Shown one piece after another: positions 9,401 through 17,525 of a stretch of DNA of 21,938 bases (the first letter of the stretch is position 1; each line of letters begins with the position of its first letter). This DNA comes from Sphacelaria rigidula (Eukaryota > Phaeophyceae > Sphacelariales): positions 1 to 21,938 of the forward strand of contig CAXNAA020000374.1 in the NCBI GenBank assembly GCA_964200075.2. The letters run 5' to 3'. Position numbers and translations under genes: made by a program. The notes beneath the pieces were generated by a model, which was not told the origin of the DNA, searched no databases, and worked only from the letters and a program-made list of their open reading frames with translations.

Positions 9401-12400
9401 AAAGTGTGCAGCCCCAGAAAACGTTTGGACTGAAACGTGCACCCCTTCTGCAGAATCTCTCACTTGGAGGGAAAATGGAGTAAGATCACGCGTGTGAGAG
9501 AACGTATTTAGTTCCCTGCGCTTGTTATCGCTAGCCGCCTTTCCGCACGAAATAAATAGAACGTCAGACCACGTTGAACTAAGAAATGCCGATGAACTGA
9601 AAATAACGACTTCAGCCGGAACAGAAAATGGACGATCTGTAATTAATGCTTTCCACGTTTTCATGCGAAAAAAAAAACAGATACACAAACACCTCCCGAT
9701 ACCACACGGGGGGTAACAAAAGCGAAAAAAGAAACGATTCATTAGGAGAACAGGCTACTTTACTGAAGAATGAATGCCGGATAATACTTCCAAACAGAGG
9801 CAGAAACATCCCTCTTCAAGCACGGGGAGAAAAATAAAGCAAGAAACAATCCCACCAAATATAAATCTCCCTCATTTCTCATCTGACAAACAACCTCAAT
9901 TTCCTCATTTTTTCTTCTCCCTCCGCTAAATAAAGGTACAAAGAATAAGGGTTGAGTACGGAAGTACAGTAGTGTAACGAAAATCCTCATCACTTACCTT
10001 CCTGACTAGCCCACTAGATCACCCTCTCACCTACCTCAACGAACCCAACGTCTGAAGAGACTATCGCAAAGTCTCCTGCTTGCATGCATTTCTACCTTAC
10101 AGGACAAGGGCTAGGTGAAAGAGAGTAGTAAAACGGACCAGGGCTCGACAATGTGTCTCTTGTGGGAGCTTTGTTGCACTCCCCTTCGTCTTTCCCTCCC
10201 GCCCAACCCTGCTTACTTGATAAAATCCAGCTTCGAAAGATTCCGCCGAGCTTTCGACTCGCTGACACCTTGCAAGTCAAAATGCTCGCTGCCGTCCTCC
10301 CCCGCGTCATCGTTGCCCATAGCCATCTCCGACTCAGCCCGATCAATGCAGTCCAAGAGACGATTCGATCTTTGCAAGCCTTCCTCGACAGCCTCTTCGA
10401 AGACGCGTTGCTCCTGCCGACCGGTCTTTTGGTAAGGAAACGTCGGGTCCACGCGATGCACTGTTCAATTGTCGGGAAAGCACGGAGCGAGGAGGAGGGA
10501 AGAGGGGGGTGTACTCATGATCATGCATGCTATAGTCACAAGACCATTAACCTCGCATCCTTACAAAGCCGGGGCGGAGCACGCCGGGTTTTCGCCGGAT
10601 CAGGCTTGCATTGAGTGATGCTACGGTAGGGGTGCAGAAATATTTTCCGAGGTTACAATTGTTAGGAGCCCTATATCTCATGCAAAACACGACCTACGAA
10701 AATATGTGAAAGTACGCCAGGATTACGTTTCCGATGTGCTAGAGATATCCCGAATAAATTTGCAAGTGGGGATGGCCTGATCCATATTTTCGTGCATCTA
10801 GAATCGTGAGGAGCCCCTGAACTAGACATAATTTCGCGAAAAAAGTGCCCCCCTACCGTAGCATTGCTCCATTCCATCACCAAGCGCGAAGCGCCGTGGT
10901 GTGTTCGGCGAGTCGTATGGAGGGTGAGGGGTGAGCGGCATCCTGCTAAGGTTGATCCTGCTAAGGTTGTTCGGCCCGAAGCCCACTGATTATCTAGCAT
11001 TTGAATGACAGCCTACAATGAGTTGCTTTATTTTCTGGTATCGCCACTTCCTGAGACAGTCACGGCTTATACACTGCCTTGGCTCCTTCCTTTGCTGCTG
11101 CTGCTGCTGCTGCTACTGCTACCATCATGTTATTAATGAATACATTGAAAAACGTGGGTGATACAGCAAGGTACACATCTTCGTGCAACTCCTTGTAGAA
11201 TGCAAATATACTTCGATATGTCTCCATCCAACATCGTAGCACTTCTCGCACGTCCTGTTATCTTTTTCGCCATTTTCCACATGTTCTCATCCCAGTTTGC
11301 CACATAATGTTTCACAACCCATTTCTTCATGCTGTGTCATGGGCCTCCTGCACGTCTAGGTCGAGGCATCGCGTTGCTAGTCCCGCGTCTTCCTTACCGT
11401 GAACGTTTTTATCCGATGTGTACACATGGTCTGCGCATCTACGGTTTGGCCTAGGAGTCCTGCTTGCCCTTCACTGATGCTCTCTGCCCCCTCCAGTGCT
11501 ATTCTTCATTTTGCCTTTGAGATCCTAGAGAAGTCTCTCTTTCGCCTACGGTGCTCAGTAGCGCTGTCCCTATACAATTCCCTCGGTCATCGTCATCTTT
11601 TTTTTTGGACAGAAATTACAATTACTTCTCTCCTCTCCGTGGGTATTTACTCGTTCCCCAAGATTCACCTACACATCATAGCCATCATGGCGAATCATTG
11701 CCGTTCCCCCGTACCTTCATGGATCCATTCACTATTTCGTACACCACCGTTGCCTCTATTCTCGAGCATAGTTACACACTCTTTCACTTTTCTTTTCCCT
11801 TTAGTATATGAACGAACTCACCCCTACCTTTCTGTTTTTTTCACTGTTCTCCAGCGAGTATCCCCACCTCGCTTACCTCGGGTACGTCGGAGCAATGCGG
11901 GTTCACTTTCGGGTACATGCATTCCGGTTGTTTTCCCGAGATGTGTTTAACTTTCCATCGTTGAAAATGCGAGGGCGTGAGAAGAAAATGAAGGTTGTTG
12001 GATGAGCGCCAACGGGGCTGGCCGTCTGGGGAGGACGGGGGGGTGCCGACCCGATCCTGCGATGCTACACCGAAATGTACGGCGTGTACCGGGGGAAAGA
12101 CGACCTCACACGCCTTGATACCACGGAATCGTAGCGACGAAGGGGAGCGTTGAAAGTGTGACATGAAGAAAAAACCTACAGAACTACGTCGTATATGTTG
12201 GCATTTCTCAATTTTTAATTGTTTCACCGGGTAGGAGTCCGTCGGGATTCTCCCTTCTCGTGTCCTGTTCTATACATCAACCTGGTGGCGCTTTCGTTCT
12301 TTTTTTTTCTTCCTTACCCTTTTTTTCCCTCTCTTTTCTTTGTTTCTTCATTTTTCTCCGTTTTTTTCTCTCCCCTCGACTTCCATCTTACCAATTTGAG

Positions 12401-13623
12401 TGCTACTTCTTAAGCGAGTCGTTCCTTGGAACTAACGTCGATTAGGTACGCCCATGTTGTTGAGAGCCTCGGCCGGAATCGTACCCGATCAGTTCTTCCA
12501 TCCACGATCATCAACCAACCACCCAATCAACCGAACACGTCCCGTACTGAAACATGATGAATCACTCACGGTCATACTTGTACATCCATGAGCTGATTGC
12601 CCTCGACACGGGCTCCCTCAGCGCCACAAGGTACTTCATGCGTCCGTCGTAAGATTCGCTGCCATAAAGATCCCTGATCCGATAGGGCACCTCCATTACC
12701 GTGGCGTAATGAGGCGTGTCTGATGAGCAACAAAAAAATACAAGAAAAAAAACGACAAAAAATTTCATACCTAGGCAATGAAAGCGGGATCGTCGTGCTC
12801 TCGGCACAGCTGCAGCAGAGAATACTGCAGCAGTAGAATACAAAGAAACGACGAAAAAAACAGGGAACGAATTGAAGCGACTGGCAGGCACGTACTGAAG
12901 ACACTCAGCGAGAGAGAAAGGCAGGAGCAAAAACATGAAGGGCGGTAGAAAACAACCAACCGTCCTCGCCCCTTCCCCCCTCACCAGAACAAGCAAGAGT
13001 ATGTCGAGAGGAGAACACAAAATTGCATACTGTTGATACTGCTGATATCACTCTCTACAACGTTCTCACGAGTACACCCTCCCCGACATTAATTTCGATT
13101 CGTTGCTGTTCGTCGCTCACAGGCTTGAGATCGTTCCGACACCTGAGCTTACCACAAAGAGGACACAGGCATTTTGTCCATGCTATGAATACAACAAAGC
13201 GCACTGCTGTACGGTAAAGCAGTAGTACGTCATAGTCAGTATTTGGCTGAGGATGTCGACGCGGTGTGAAAGTGATGGTTCCAAACTGCGAGACGAAAGT
13301 GTAAGGAGTGTGCCGGGGGAGGGATGGGCTGATATCTCGCACCCGCTTACCCGTGCCGACAAAAGGGGAAGAGTTATAACGGTGTGATGAGCAAGAAGGG
13401 CATAAAATGAGTAACTCACAATCCATGACGTGGTCTCGAGGGATTGCAGGGGGAGATCTCATCATCAGCTTGCCCGAGCGCCCCTGACTCTTCAGGCGGC
13501 TGTAAGTGGCAGGGCTCATGAAGTCGAACAAATGCACTTCGTCAAACTGCCCGGGCTTTGACGCTGGGTACACGAATTTTAGCATCGGGTGCTCCACCAT
13601 CCACTCTGACAAAGAAGTAGTGC
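4412..13623 (-). CDS. Split PAPS-dependent (heparan-sulfate-type) sulfotransferase gene, 5' end missing
   Basis: Six minus-strand exons join in phase: 13623-13420, 12719-12570, 10460-10217, 7980-7866, 6324-6172 and 4537-4412 (TAA at 4414-4412), giving about 329 codons. Landmarks appear in the family's usual order: the PAPS 5'-phosphosulfate loop remnant TTSLSEWMVEHP, then TPHY, the 3'-phosphate motif LVALREPVSRAISSW, VFEEAVEEGL, AKGLYAVQLRRW, VVFLEDVAADP, FLGMDF, and the C-terminal LEEFYAPQNAALEELLG. Enzymes of this type move sulfate from PAPS to sugars and are usually Golgi type II membrane proteins. In brown algae such enzymes are thought to act on sulfated cell-wall polysaccharides; substrate here is inference. 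The first exon found starts in phase 1 just after the P-loop lysine position, so that lysine and any membrane anchor lie in an unidentified upstream exon. Introns are about 0.70, 2.1, 2.2, 1.5 and 1.6 kb and hold mobile-element debris. No exon shows a stop or frameshift. Confidence 0.85.
4538..6171 (-). other. Intron between sulfotransferase exons e and f
   Basis: About 1.63 kb bounded by GTTAGC and CTCACAG on the minus strand. It contains one copy of the dispersed repeat (5332-5435). An open plus-strand frame at 5277-5753 crosses that repeat but has no recognisable domain, and I do not call it a gene. Confidence 0.6.
5332..5435 (+). repeat. Dispersed repeat, copy 1
   Basis: Begins TCCGGCGAAAACCCGGCGTG and ends near CATGAGTACGCCCCCTCTTC. 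It matches the reverse complement of 10494-10599 over roughly 100 bases; the first 27 bases are identical, with more divergence and small gaps in the middle. Both copies sit in sulfotransferase introns, in opposite orientations. It is probably a fragment of an interspersed element; no terminal repeats are evident. Confidence 0.75.
6172..6324 (-). CDS. Sulfotransferase exon e: ED and FLG motifs
   Basis: Acceptor TTCCGAAAAG|GTT follows a pyrimidine-rich stretch and starts in phase 0, so NMK-VVFLEDVAADPIGTLKS reads straight through from exon d. FLGMDF follows. The 3' end is ambiguous. Donor AAA|GTTAGC (intron from 6171) gives 51 codons. Donor AAG|GTACCA (intron from 6225) gives 33. Both are phase 0 and both join the last exon. 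The longer form is preferred because its spacing from FLG to the C-terminal helix fits the family better. Confidence 0.75.
6430..6477. repeat. (AG)24 microsatellite
   Basis: Forty-eight uninterrupted bases of AG on the plus strand, (CT)24 on the minus strand. It lies in the intron before sulfotransferase exon e, about 105 bases upstream of the acceptor. In the transcribed orientation it is a pyrimidine tract. Confidence 0.98.
6478..7745. other. Intronic sequence, nothing recognised
   Basis: Continuation of the intron between exons d and e. It contains a C-rich patch at about 7314-7345 and otherwise only short frames without motifs. Confidence 0.5.
7746..7775. repeat. Pentanucleotide array (CCATA)2(CCACA)4
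   Basis: Six consecutive 5-base units: two CCATA followed by four CCACA. It lies in the intron just 3' of exon d in the gene's orientation. Confidence 0.95.
7866..7980 (-). CDS. Sulfotransferase exon d: GLY...W motif
   Basis: Acceptor CACTTTCCCTCAG|G and donor ATGAAG|GTGAAT give one base plus 38 codons: CKPTDFLGPRLLVAHVAKG, then LYAVQLRRWFTLFGHENMK. The G-x-Y-x-x-Q/L-x-x-W pattern followed by F-G-x-E-N is diagnostic of the region just before the beta strand carrying the 'ED' motif. Phase agrees on both sides (2-to-1 upstream, 0 downstream). Confidence 0.85.
8590..8875 (-). pseudogene. LINE reverse-transcriptase fragment C (dead)
   Basis: The minus strand reads GLVQGCTSSSTAFEELINTM, MAAVGTAQQVVKVGV, then after a frameshift LMFADDFMGI, a stop, and PNQIGKILEYTRNWR. 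QGCxxSPxxF and FADD are RT motifs, FADD being the catalytic YxDD-equivalent. It aligns residue by residue with the plus-strand copy at 15.63-16.24 kb (QGCTLSPTSFKVF, FADDFVGI). Immediately after LEYTR, another frame reads KLAKQLEAVQMTA, like VKQL...MTAA at about 21 kb. This suggests an internal deletion. It lies in the intron between exons c and d, in the same orientation as the gene. Confidence 0.8.
8871..8893. repeat. C-run (C4TC11TTC7)
   Basis: Nearly pure cytosine at the upstream edge of LINE fragment C; G-run on the minus strand. A similar C-rich patch lies at about 21865-21884 near the end of LINE copy B and another at 7314-7345. Confidence 0.85.
9327..9452. mobile_element. MITE-like element, short copy
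   Basis: Starts TACGGTAGGGGTGC, the same 14 bases as the left end of the element at 10619, and ends with a degenerate mirror GCACCCCTTCTGCA. The inner block GGAGCCTCACGAT matches reverse-complement inner sequence of the longer copy. No coding capacity. It lies in the intron between exons c and d. Confidence 0.6.
10217..10460 (-). CDS. Sulfotransferase exon c: FEEA helix region
   Basis: Acceptor GAACAG|TG and donor ATCAA|GTAAGC give 80 codons plus 2+2 split bases. C+TG makes Leu at the first junction and AA+G makes Lys at the second. It encodes QRVFEEAVEEGLQRSNRLLD followed by an acidic segment (NDDAGEDGSEHFD). The sFeEal helix after the 3'-phosphate motif is common in the family. A more 3' acceptor (CCAAAAG|ACC) would break the phase with exon b, so the start at 10460 is preferred. 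The acidic insert looks lineage-specific. Confidence 0.75.
10494..10599 (-). repeat. Dispersed repeat, copy 2
   Basis: Reverse-strand partner of 5332-5435. Its pyrimidine-rich end (CCCCCCTCTTCCCTCC) lies about 30 bases upstream of the exon c acceptor at 10461 on the minus strand. This insertion may therefore supply part of that splice site's polypyrimidine tract. A MITE-like element starts 20 bases beyond its other end. Confidence 0.75.
10619..10863. mobile_element. MITE-like element with terminal inverted repeats
   Basis: The left end TGCTACGGTAGGGGTGC is mirrored at the right end by GCCCCCCTACCGTAGCA (one mismatch within the repeat). The outer TGCTA/TAGCA is consistent with a TA target duplication around CGGTAGGGGTGC termini. 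It is 245 bp and non-coding. TA targets and short non-autonomous size are typical of Tc1/mariner-type MITEs, though the family is not recognised. It lies in the intron between exons b and c. Confidence 0.75.
11085..11395 (-). pseudogene. LINE reverse-transcriptase fragment D (dead)
   Basis: The minus strand reads CLDLDVQEAHDTA (11366-11331, equivalent to RT motif A, LDVQKAYDT), then MWKMAKKITGRARSA, ILQGVARRC, and after a frameshift SPTFFNVFINNMMVAVAAAA. The order motif A, then QGxxxxxSPxxF, matches LINE RTs and the other copies in this window. Several frame changes make it non-functional. It lies in the intron between exons b and c, in gene orientation. Confidence 0.8.
11093..11122. repeat. 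TGC trinucleotide repeat inside LINE fragment D
   Basis: Seven pure TGC units followed by TAC TGC TAC. Read on the minus strand it encodes the alanine run in NNMMVAVAAAAAAA, where sibling copies have only two or three alanines. Confidence 0.9.
11400..12289. other. Intronic sequence, nothing recognised
   Basis: Part of the 2.1-kb intron between sulfotransferase exons b and c. A 183-codon plus-strand frame (11399-11950) is Phe/Ser/Pro-rich, as expected from pyrimidine-rich sequence, and has no domain. Confidence 0.5.
12290..12387 (+). repeat. Polypyrimidine tract
   Basis: About 98 bases that are almost all T and C, with several T runs of 7-9. It lies in the intron between exons b and c. On the transcribed minus strand it is purine-rich, so it is not the acceptor tract for that intron. 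Confidence 0.85.
12570..12719 (-). CDS. Sulfotransferase exon b: 3'-phosphate-binding motif
   Basis: Acceptor GCTCATCAG|AC is preceded by a T-rich tract; donor is GACC|GTGAGT. The split codon T+AC restores Tyr, giving VMD-Y-TPHYATV, then VPYRIRDLYG and KYLVALREPVSRAISSW. The RxPxxRaxSxW signature is the 3'-phosphate-binding motif of sulfotransferases, and its Arg and Ser contact the PAPS 3'-phosphate in characterised members. Confidence 0.88.
13420..13623 (-). CDS. Sulfotransferase exon a: PAPS 5'-phosphosulfate loop
   Basis: Encodes [x]TTSLSEWMVEHPMLKF... to PRDHVMD, 67 codons plus split codons at both ends. The acceptor is AAATTAG|GC; the same frame has a stop 24 to 36 bases upstream, which forces the acceptor here. 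The donor is GATT|GTGAGT. The leading GC needs one base from the upstream exon: G gives Gly, the usual residue in xKxGTTSL. The block EVHLFDF matches the Glu/His-Phe-Phe region that follows the P-loop in this family. Confidence 0.85.
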
Positions 13624-13639
13624 CTAATTTGTGCAAAAC

Positions 13640-14429
13640 GTTAAGGACGGGCGGGTGTTATCTTCATTTAATTTGATGAAAAGACGAGAAAAGTATCGTT
13701 GACTGATTGGTTGATTTGCTTGTGGTCATCATAATGCGGTGTGTCACCGCAGCCGCCGTACCGGTTACCAAAATGCGTGCAGAACGTACCCAAGATGAAA
13801 ACAAAAAATCAGAAGCACACTCTCTAGAAAACGAAAGACTCAGGAAACGCACACAAGGGATACGCACTACTAAACCGCCGCCACCATCACCACCACCACA
13901 ATGACGCACAAGCTGCTTCACGCTGTTCACCCAGAATGTATTCTTCGACAAAAAATTACGCAGTCTTCTGGAGTTAAGACGTTGAAAACCCGCATACGTA
14001 CTATGGGCTACTACAAAACTCTCGACGAACGATGGTTTCATCATTTTCGTATTCTTCATTGGTTTTTCGAGGGGTCTCAGGGGATCTTGTGCTCCTCTGC
14101 AACCCCCAAAAAACAGCGAACATTAAAAACTAAAAAAAAATCTCGTCCGTCGGAAGTTTGACAATGACCCCTTGTACACGAGCACAATTTTTTGAGAAAC
14201 TGACACCAAAAAAGTGCGCCAAGTGTTTCGCCTTCCTGTAAAGTTTTCCGTACCCGGTGCAAATTCCTAGAACCTTGACTGTTGCATGAAAACACTTTTT
14301 TTGGCGGATTTGAACGGAGAACGAAAAAAATCAGCACCATATTTTCGAGTTGCGCAACTCGTTGGACTACTCAGGGATGCAATATTTTGCTTTGTTTGTT
14401 TTTGAGGTGATGTGTAATGGCTTCCGAGG
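13640..14429. other. No exon recognised upstream of sulfotransferase exon a
   Basis: The missing 5' exon should end in an AAR-NNN-G|GT pattern on the minus strand. Scanning this stretch by eye gave no candidate with both coding context and a credible donor. Confidence 0.4.
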
Positions 14430-14840
14430 GGGCAAGCCGGGACCCCAGAAGCCAGCAGTATACCACATATTCTGGAACTGTCGGTTTAGGCCTATTTGAT
14501 TCTAAAAGTGGTATCGCGATGCTATCGCTATCGCGATAGCATCATTTACGACCAGAGAAAATCAAATTTAGGTAAATTATCTGGTCCTACATATTTCCTC
14601 GTGAAAATGAAGGTCGCCAGTGGTCGTTGTAAGAAATTGTGTGATCCTGTGGCAGATAGTATCGCGATAAAAAACGCAATTTCGCTCTCTCGGGATGGTA
14701 TCCCGATACTATTCGAGCCAAATTTCCCCATCGCGATAGGGAAATTTGGCTTTTTTCTATCGCGATATCATCGCGATAGGAAAATTCAGTCTAAAGGGAC
14801 CGTTCCAGAATATGTAGGGGTCCCGAAGCCGGCAGAGGGT
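14430..14840. repeat. Fold-back element made of nested hairpins
   Basis: The outer arms pair: CATATTCTGGAAC (about 14466) with GTTCCAGAATATG (about 14806), and further out CGGGACCCC with GGGGTCCCG. Inside are more stems: GATGCTATCGC/GCGATAGCATC (14518-14528/14533-14543), GACCAGA/TCTGGTC enclosing AATTTA-GG-TAAATT (14550-14586), AGTATCG/CGATACT enclosing CGGGAT-GGT-ATCCCG (14658-14710), and a perfect 13-bp stem AGCCAAATTTCCC (14716-14728/14739-14751). A 148-codon plus-strand frame (14496-14942) crosses it but has no domain. It could be a mobile fold-back element or a structured RNA source. Confidence 0.75.
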
Positions 14841-15629
14841 GGAGGAAATTTTGAAATACTTTCCCACTGTACTGTTCTATGGAGTACCAATACGTACCCA
14901 ATCGCCAAATATGAGGGCGATGCTTTTCTACGACAGATATAAGTGAACCCTGTCAAAAGGCTCCCGGAGTCTTTGGCGCCCATCATAGGTGGAAATTCCG
15001 ACGACGCCAAAACCCCACTTCACCGAAATACCACGGATTTGGGTATAACTCGGTCCCATAAAAACCGTTTTTACTGTTGTCTTCCCCCATTAGATTTCCG
15101 ATCAGATGACAGTCACTACGACTTCAAGCATGTGGAGACTGGGCAGAAAGAGCGGGGAATTCATAGTGCAAATATCGAAACAATTTGAAGGCTGCTGATC
15201 GGTCGAAAACAAATCCGACTATGTCGCCCTCTTCAGTTGCCCATGGCCGTCAGTATCATACAGTCCCATGCACGCGATTATTGGGTAGGTAGTCTGGGAG
15301 ACTTTTCATGATGACACATTTGGGTGATATCCGTGAACCAGCCTGTATCACCATCCCACGCACCATCTAATACTTATGGGCGTATCTCAACAAGAGCAAC
15401 ATCATCCCTCGCTGCGGCCGTGGGAATCTTGAAAACACCGCCCGATTTGTAAGTACCTTTCCCGACCAGGTGCCATATTCTTCCCCCCCGACCACCGATT
15501 CTCGGAGAAAACACGGATTTTCCTCACAGTTGTTTCCAATCTTTGAGCCTAGCACGAATTTTCACATGACAACGCCCAGGCATAATGGATTTCTCCATAT
15601 TATTCGGATAAGAACGTAGTGAACTGATA
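14841..15629. other. No gene supported
   Basis: Short frames only, no recognised motif. Separates the nested-hairpin element from LINE copy A. Confidence 0.45.
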
Positions 15630-16240
15630 TCAAAAGAACATGATATTCCCGTGACACAGTATGGAGAATTGGACTATCGAAAAAGATGCGGCTGAGATCA
15701 GAGGAAATATATCGAAAACGATGAAAAATATACAAACTATGCGAGAAGTGCTATGTTCCAAGAGGGGAATTATCGAAGAATGCTGATATTTTACGAGTAC
15801 TTGCACAAGGCTGTACGTTATCACCTACCTCATTCAAGGTATTCAGCAATGGTGCGATATTAGCAAGAGAAGCAGCAGGGCAAGGAGTCAAGGCGGGGGG
15901 AGATACGGTATCGCGATTGACGTTTGCGGATGATTTCGTGGGGATACCAGGAGGACGAGAGAGATTGTATAAACACACCAGGAAAAGCGCTATGAGTAGA
16001 ATTCACTAGGGTTTGGAAAGTGACTGTGAACGTAGACACATGCGCGGTACTTGGACGTAACGAAGATACGGAGAATCCGATACAATCCGGACGGAAGTGG
16101 GGCGGAGAGGAATTGCCGACCGTAGCCCGGCATACATACCTTGGCGTAGACACATTAACAACTGTTATGGGTGGGACTGGAGGGCGTAACGACCAAAAAT
16201 TAGCGGCAAACTAAAAAAAATCAGAAGCGGAGGAATAATG
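15630..16240 (+). pseudogene. LINE reverse-transcriptase fragment A (dead)
   Basis: The plus strand, through several frameshifts, reads ILRVLAQGCTLSPTSFKVF (from 15787), EAAGQGVKAGGDTVSRLT, the catalytic FADDFVGI (FADD at 15923-15934), then in another frame NEDTENPIQSGRKWGGEELP and HTYLGVD (16056-16155). This is the RT palm-to-thumb part of a non-LTR retrotransposon ORF2. The segment before QGC (about 15636-15780) also matches fragment D in spacing. Internal stops and frame changes make it inactive, and both ends are missing. Confidence 0.85.
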
Positions 16241-16425
16241 AACACGTCGGTAGGTCGCCGCACCTGCGCTGAGGCCCTCTCGAGCAGAACGCACGCTCCA
16301 TCACTTATAAACTTGGTTTACTATGAGACAGCTGTAGCACGGGGGATCGCGCAGTTCTCGACACAGGAAGTAAGCCAGCCCACGGCACTTCACACCCCCC
16401 CGCATACACACAAGGTCTAGAGAAT

Positions 16426-16557
16426 CCCATTTCACATTTTCCTGGCGTCACGTCAGCAGCGAGAAACTCCCCCCACCCAGAGCGTGAAACACCTCATTTT
16501 TGTACGTTTGGGTTTGTTGCGGTTAAGTATCACGCCCAAACGAAAAGGTGAAATGGG
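16426..16557. repeat. 132-bp fold-back with inner hairpin
   Basis: Outer arms CCCATTTCACATTTTC (16426-16441) and GAAAAGGTGAAATGGG (16542-16557) pair with one mismatch. An inner hairpin CGTTTGGG/CCCAAACG (16505-16512/16535-16542) abuts the right outer arm. Confidence 0.7.
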
Positions 16558-16719
16558 TTGACCTAGCTTGGGTGTGTGAGAAGCGCACGCAAGAAATCGC
16601 AGTCCAATCCTCTGCTTCGTCACCGAGTTCTACGCGTTGCGTGATCGGCACTTTTGGGGTTTTGGATCTGTAGCGCTACTCGAGATTCAAAATGGCAAAC
16701 TAAAAAAGAATCGGTGCGC

Positions 16720-16875
16720 GCATGTTTTTTTTTTCCTTGCCGTAAGCAAGTTGTGGCGACATCCAGTTTGTCGCGTGCCGCCAGCGCTGCTGCTTAGTTC
16801 TGTGCGGCTGTGCACTCAAGGCGATTTCGCCGTTCAACAGCGAGTATCCCTTCAAGTGTCAAATTTCAGAGGGGG
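16720..16875 (+). repeat. Diverged direct repeat, copy 1
   Basis: Shares a colinear series of words with 17083-17220: GCATG plus a T run, GTTTGT-GCGTGCC-CCAG, TGCTGCTT, GCGGCTGTG, CCCTTCAA, and CAGAGGG. Spacing between copies is about 360 bases. A weaker third match (TGCTCTGTTCTGTAAGGATG) is at about 19718-19737. Confidence 0.65.
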
Positions 16876-17082
16876 AGTTCACAGAAGGAAGACTAAGCTA
16901 ACGGCTGCTTCGTGTCTGGGCTCCAGTGCAGAAGCCGAAGCGTCTGGAGCGATTGTAGTACGTGCGCTGCCTTACATCTGCTGGCGACTATCTGTGATCT
17001 ATTTAGTATTTGTCTGTTTATATACACTAATGCAAGAGTGAGGTGCAAACTATGCGACGTTCGAGAAGCTTCGTTTTGAGCT

Positions 17083-17220
17083 GCATGTTTTTTTCTTACG
17101 GCAATGTGTGATGGTGTTATAGTTTGTGGCGTGCCACCAGGTGCTGCTTCGTGCTGTACGGCTGTGGACAATGGGCAAGTTAGCCCTTCAACACCTTCAT
17201 GTATTGAGTTGCAGAGGGCG
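17083..17220 (+). repeat. Diverged direct repeat, copy 2
   Basis: Same word order as 16720-16875, including GCGTGCCACCAG, TGCTGCTTCGTGCTG, CGGCTGTG, CCCTTCAA and GCAGAGGG. The copies have clearly diverged, which implies an old duplication or two members of one interspersed family. Confidence 0.65.
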
Positions 17221-17525
17221 AGGTAACACATGAACTTCTGCTCTTGTGTCTGAGGGTTTCAACGGAGAAACTAGGGCGCCAAGAGCGTTTCTTATTTTAG
17301 ACTCGTACGCACTGACCACACACGCGGCCGTTTCGCTACCTTGTAGAGGAATTTCCAAACGTTATCCTCGGTTCCGTCCGTTTTGAAATGCCCGCTGGAG
17401 GATGTTGGGTATTAGTAATCCTCTCGAGGATTTTCAATGGTGGGGCCTTCGAAGGTCTGTGTCAATAATAACCTCTCCTGGATTGTTTTTGAAGGCACGA
17501 GTGCTAAAGAAATCCGGGATTCGTA

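Noticed and set aside
10213-10439. Exon c starting at the CCAAAAG|ACC acceptor
   Set aside because: It would start in phase 0, which does not fit exon b ending in phase 1; the GAACAG|TG acceptor does.
11399-11950. 183-codon plus-strand open frame
   Set aside because: Phe/Ser/Pro-rich composition follows from pyrimidine-rich intron sequence; no motif.
14985-15055. Minus-strand MGPSYTQIRGISVKWG as the missing first sulfotransferase exon
   Set aside because: Phase and K-x-G would fit, but the donor is GTTTTG with no consensus beyond GT and the sequence lacks a membrane anchor.
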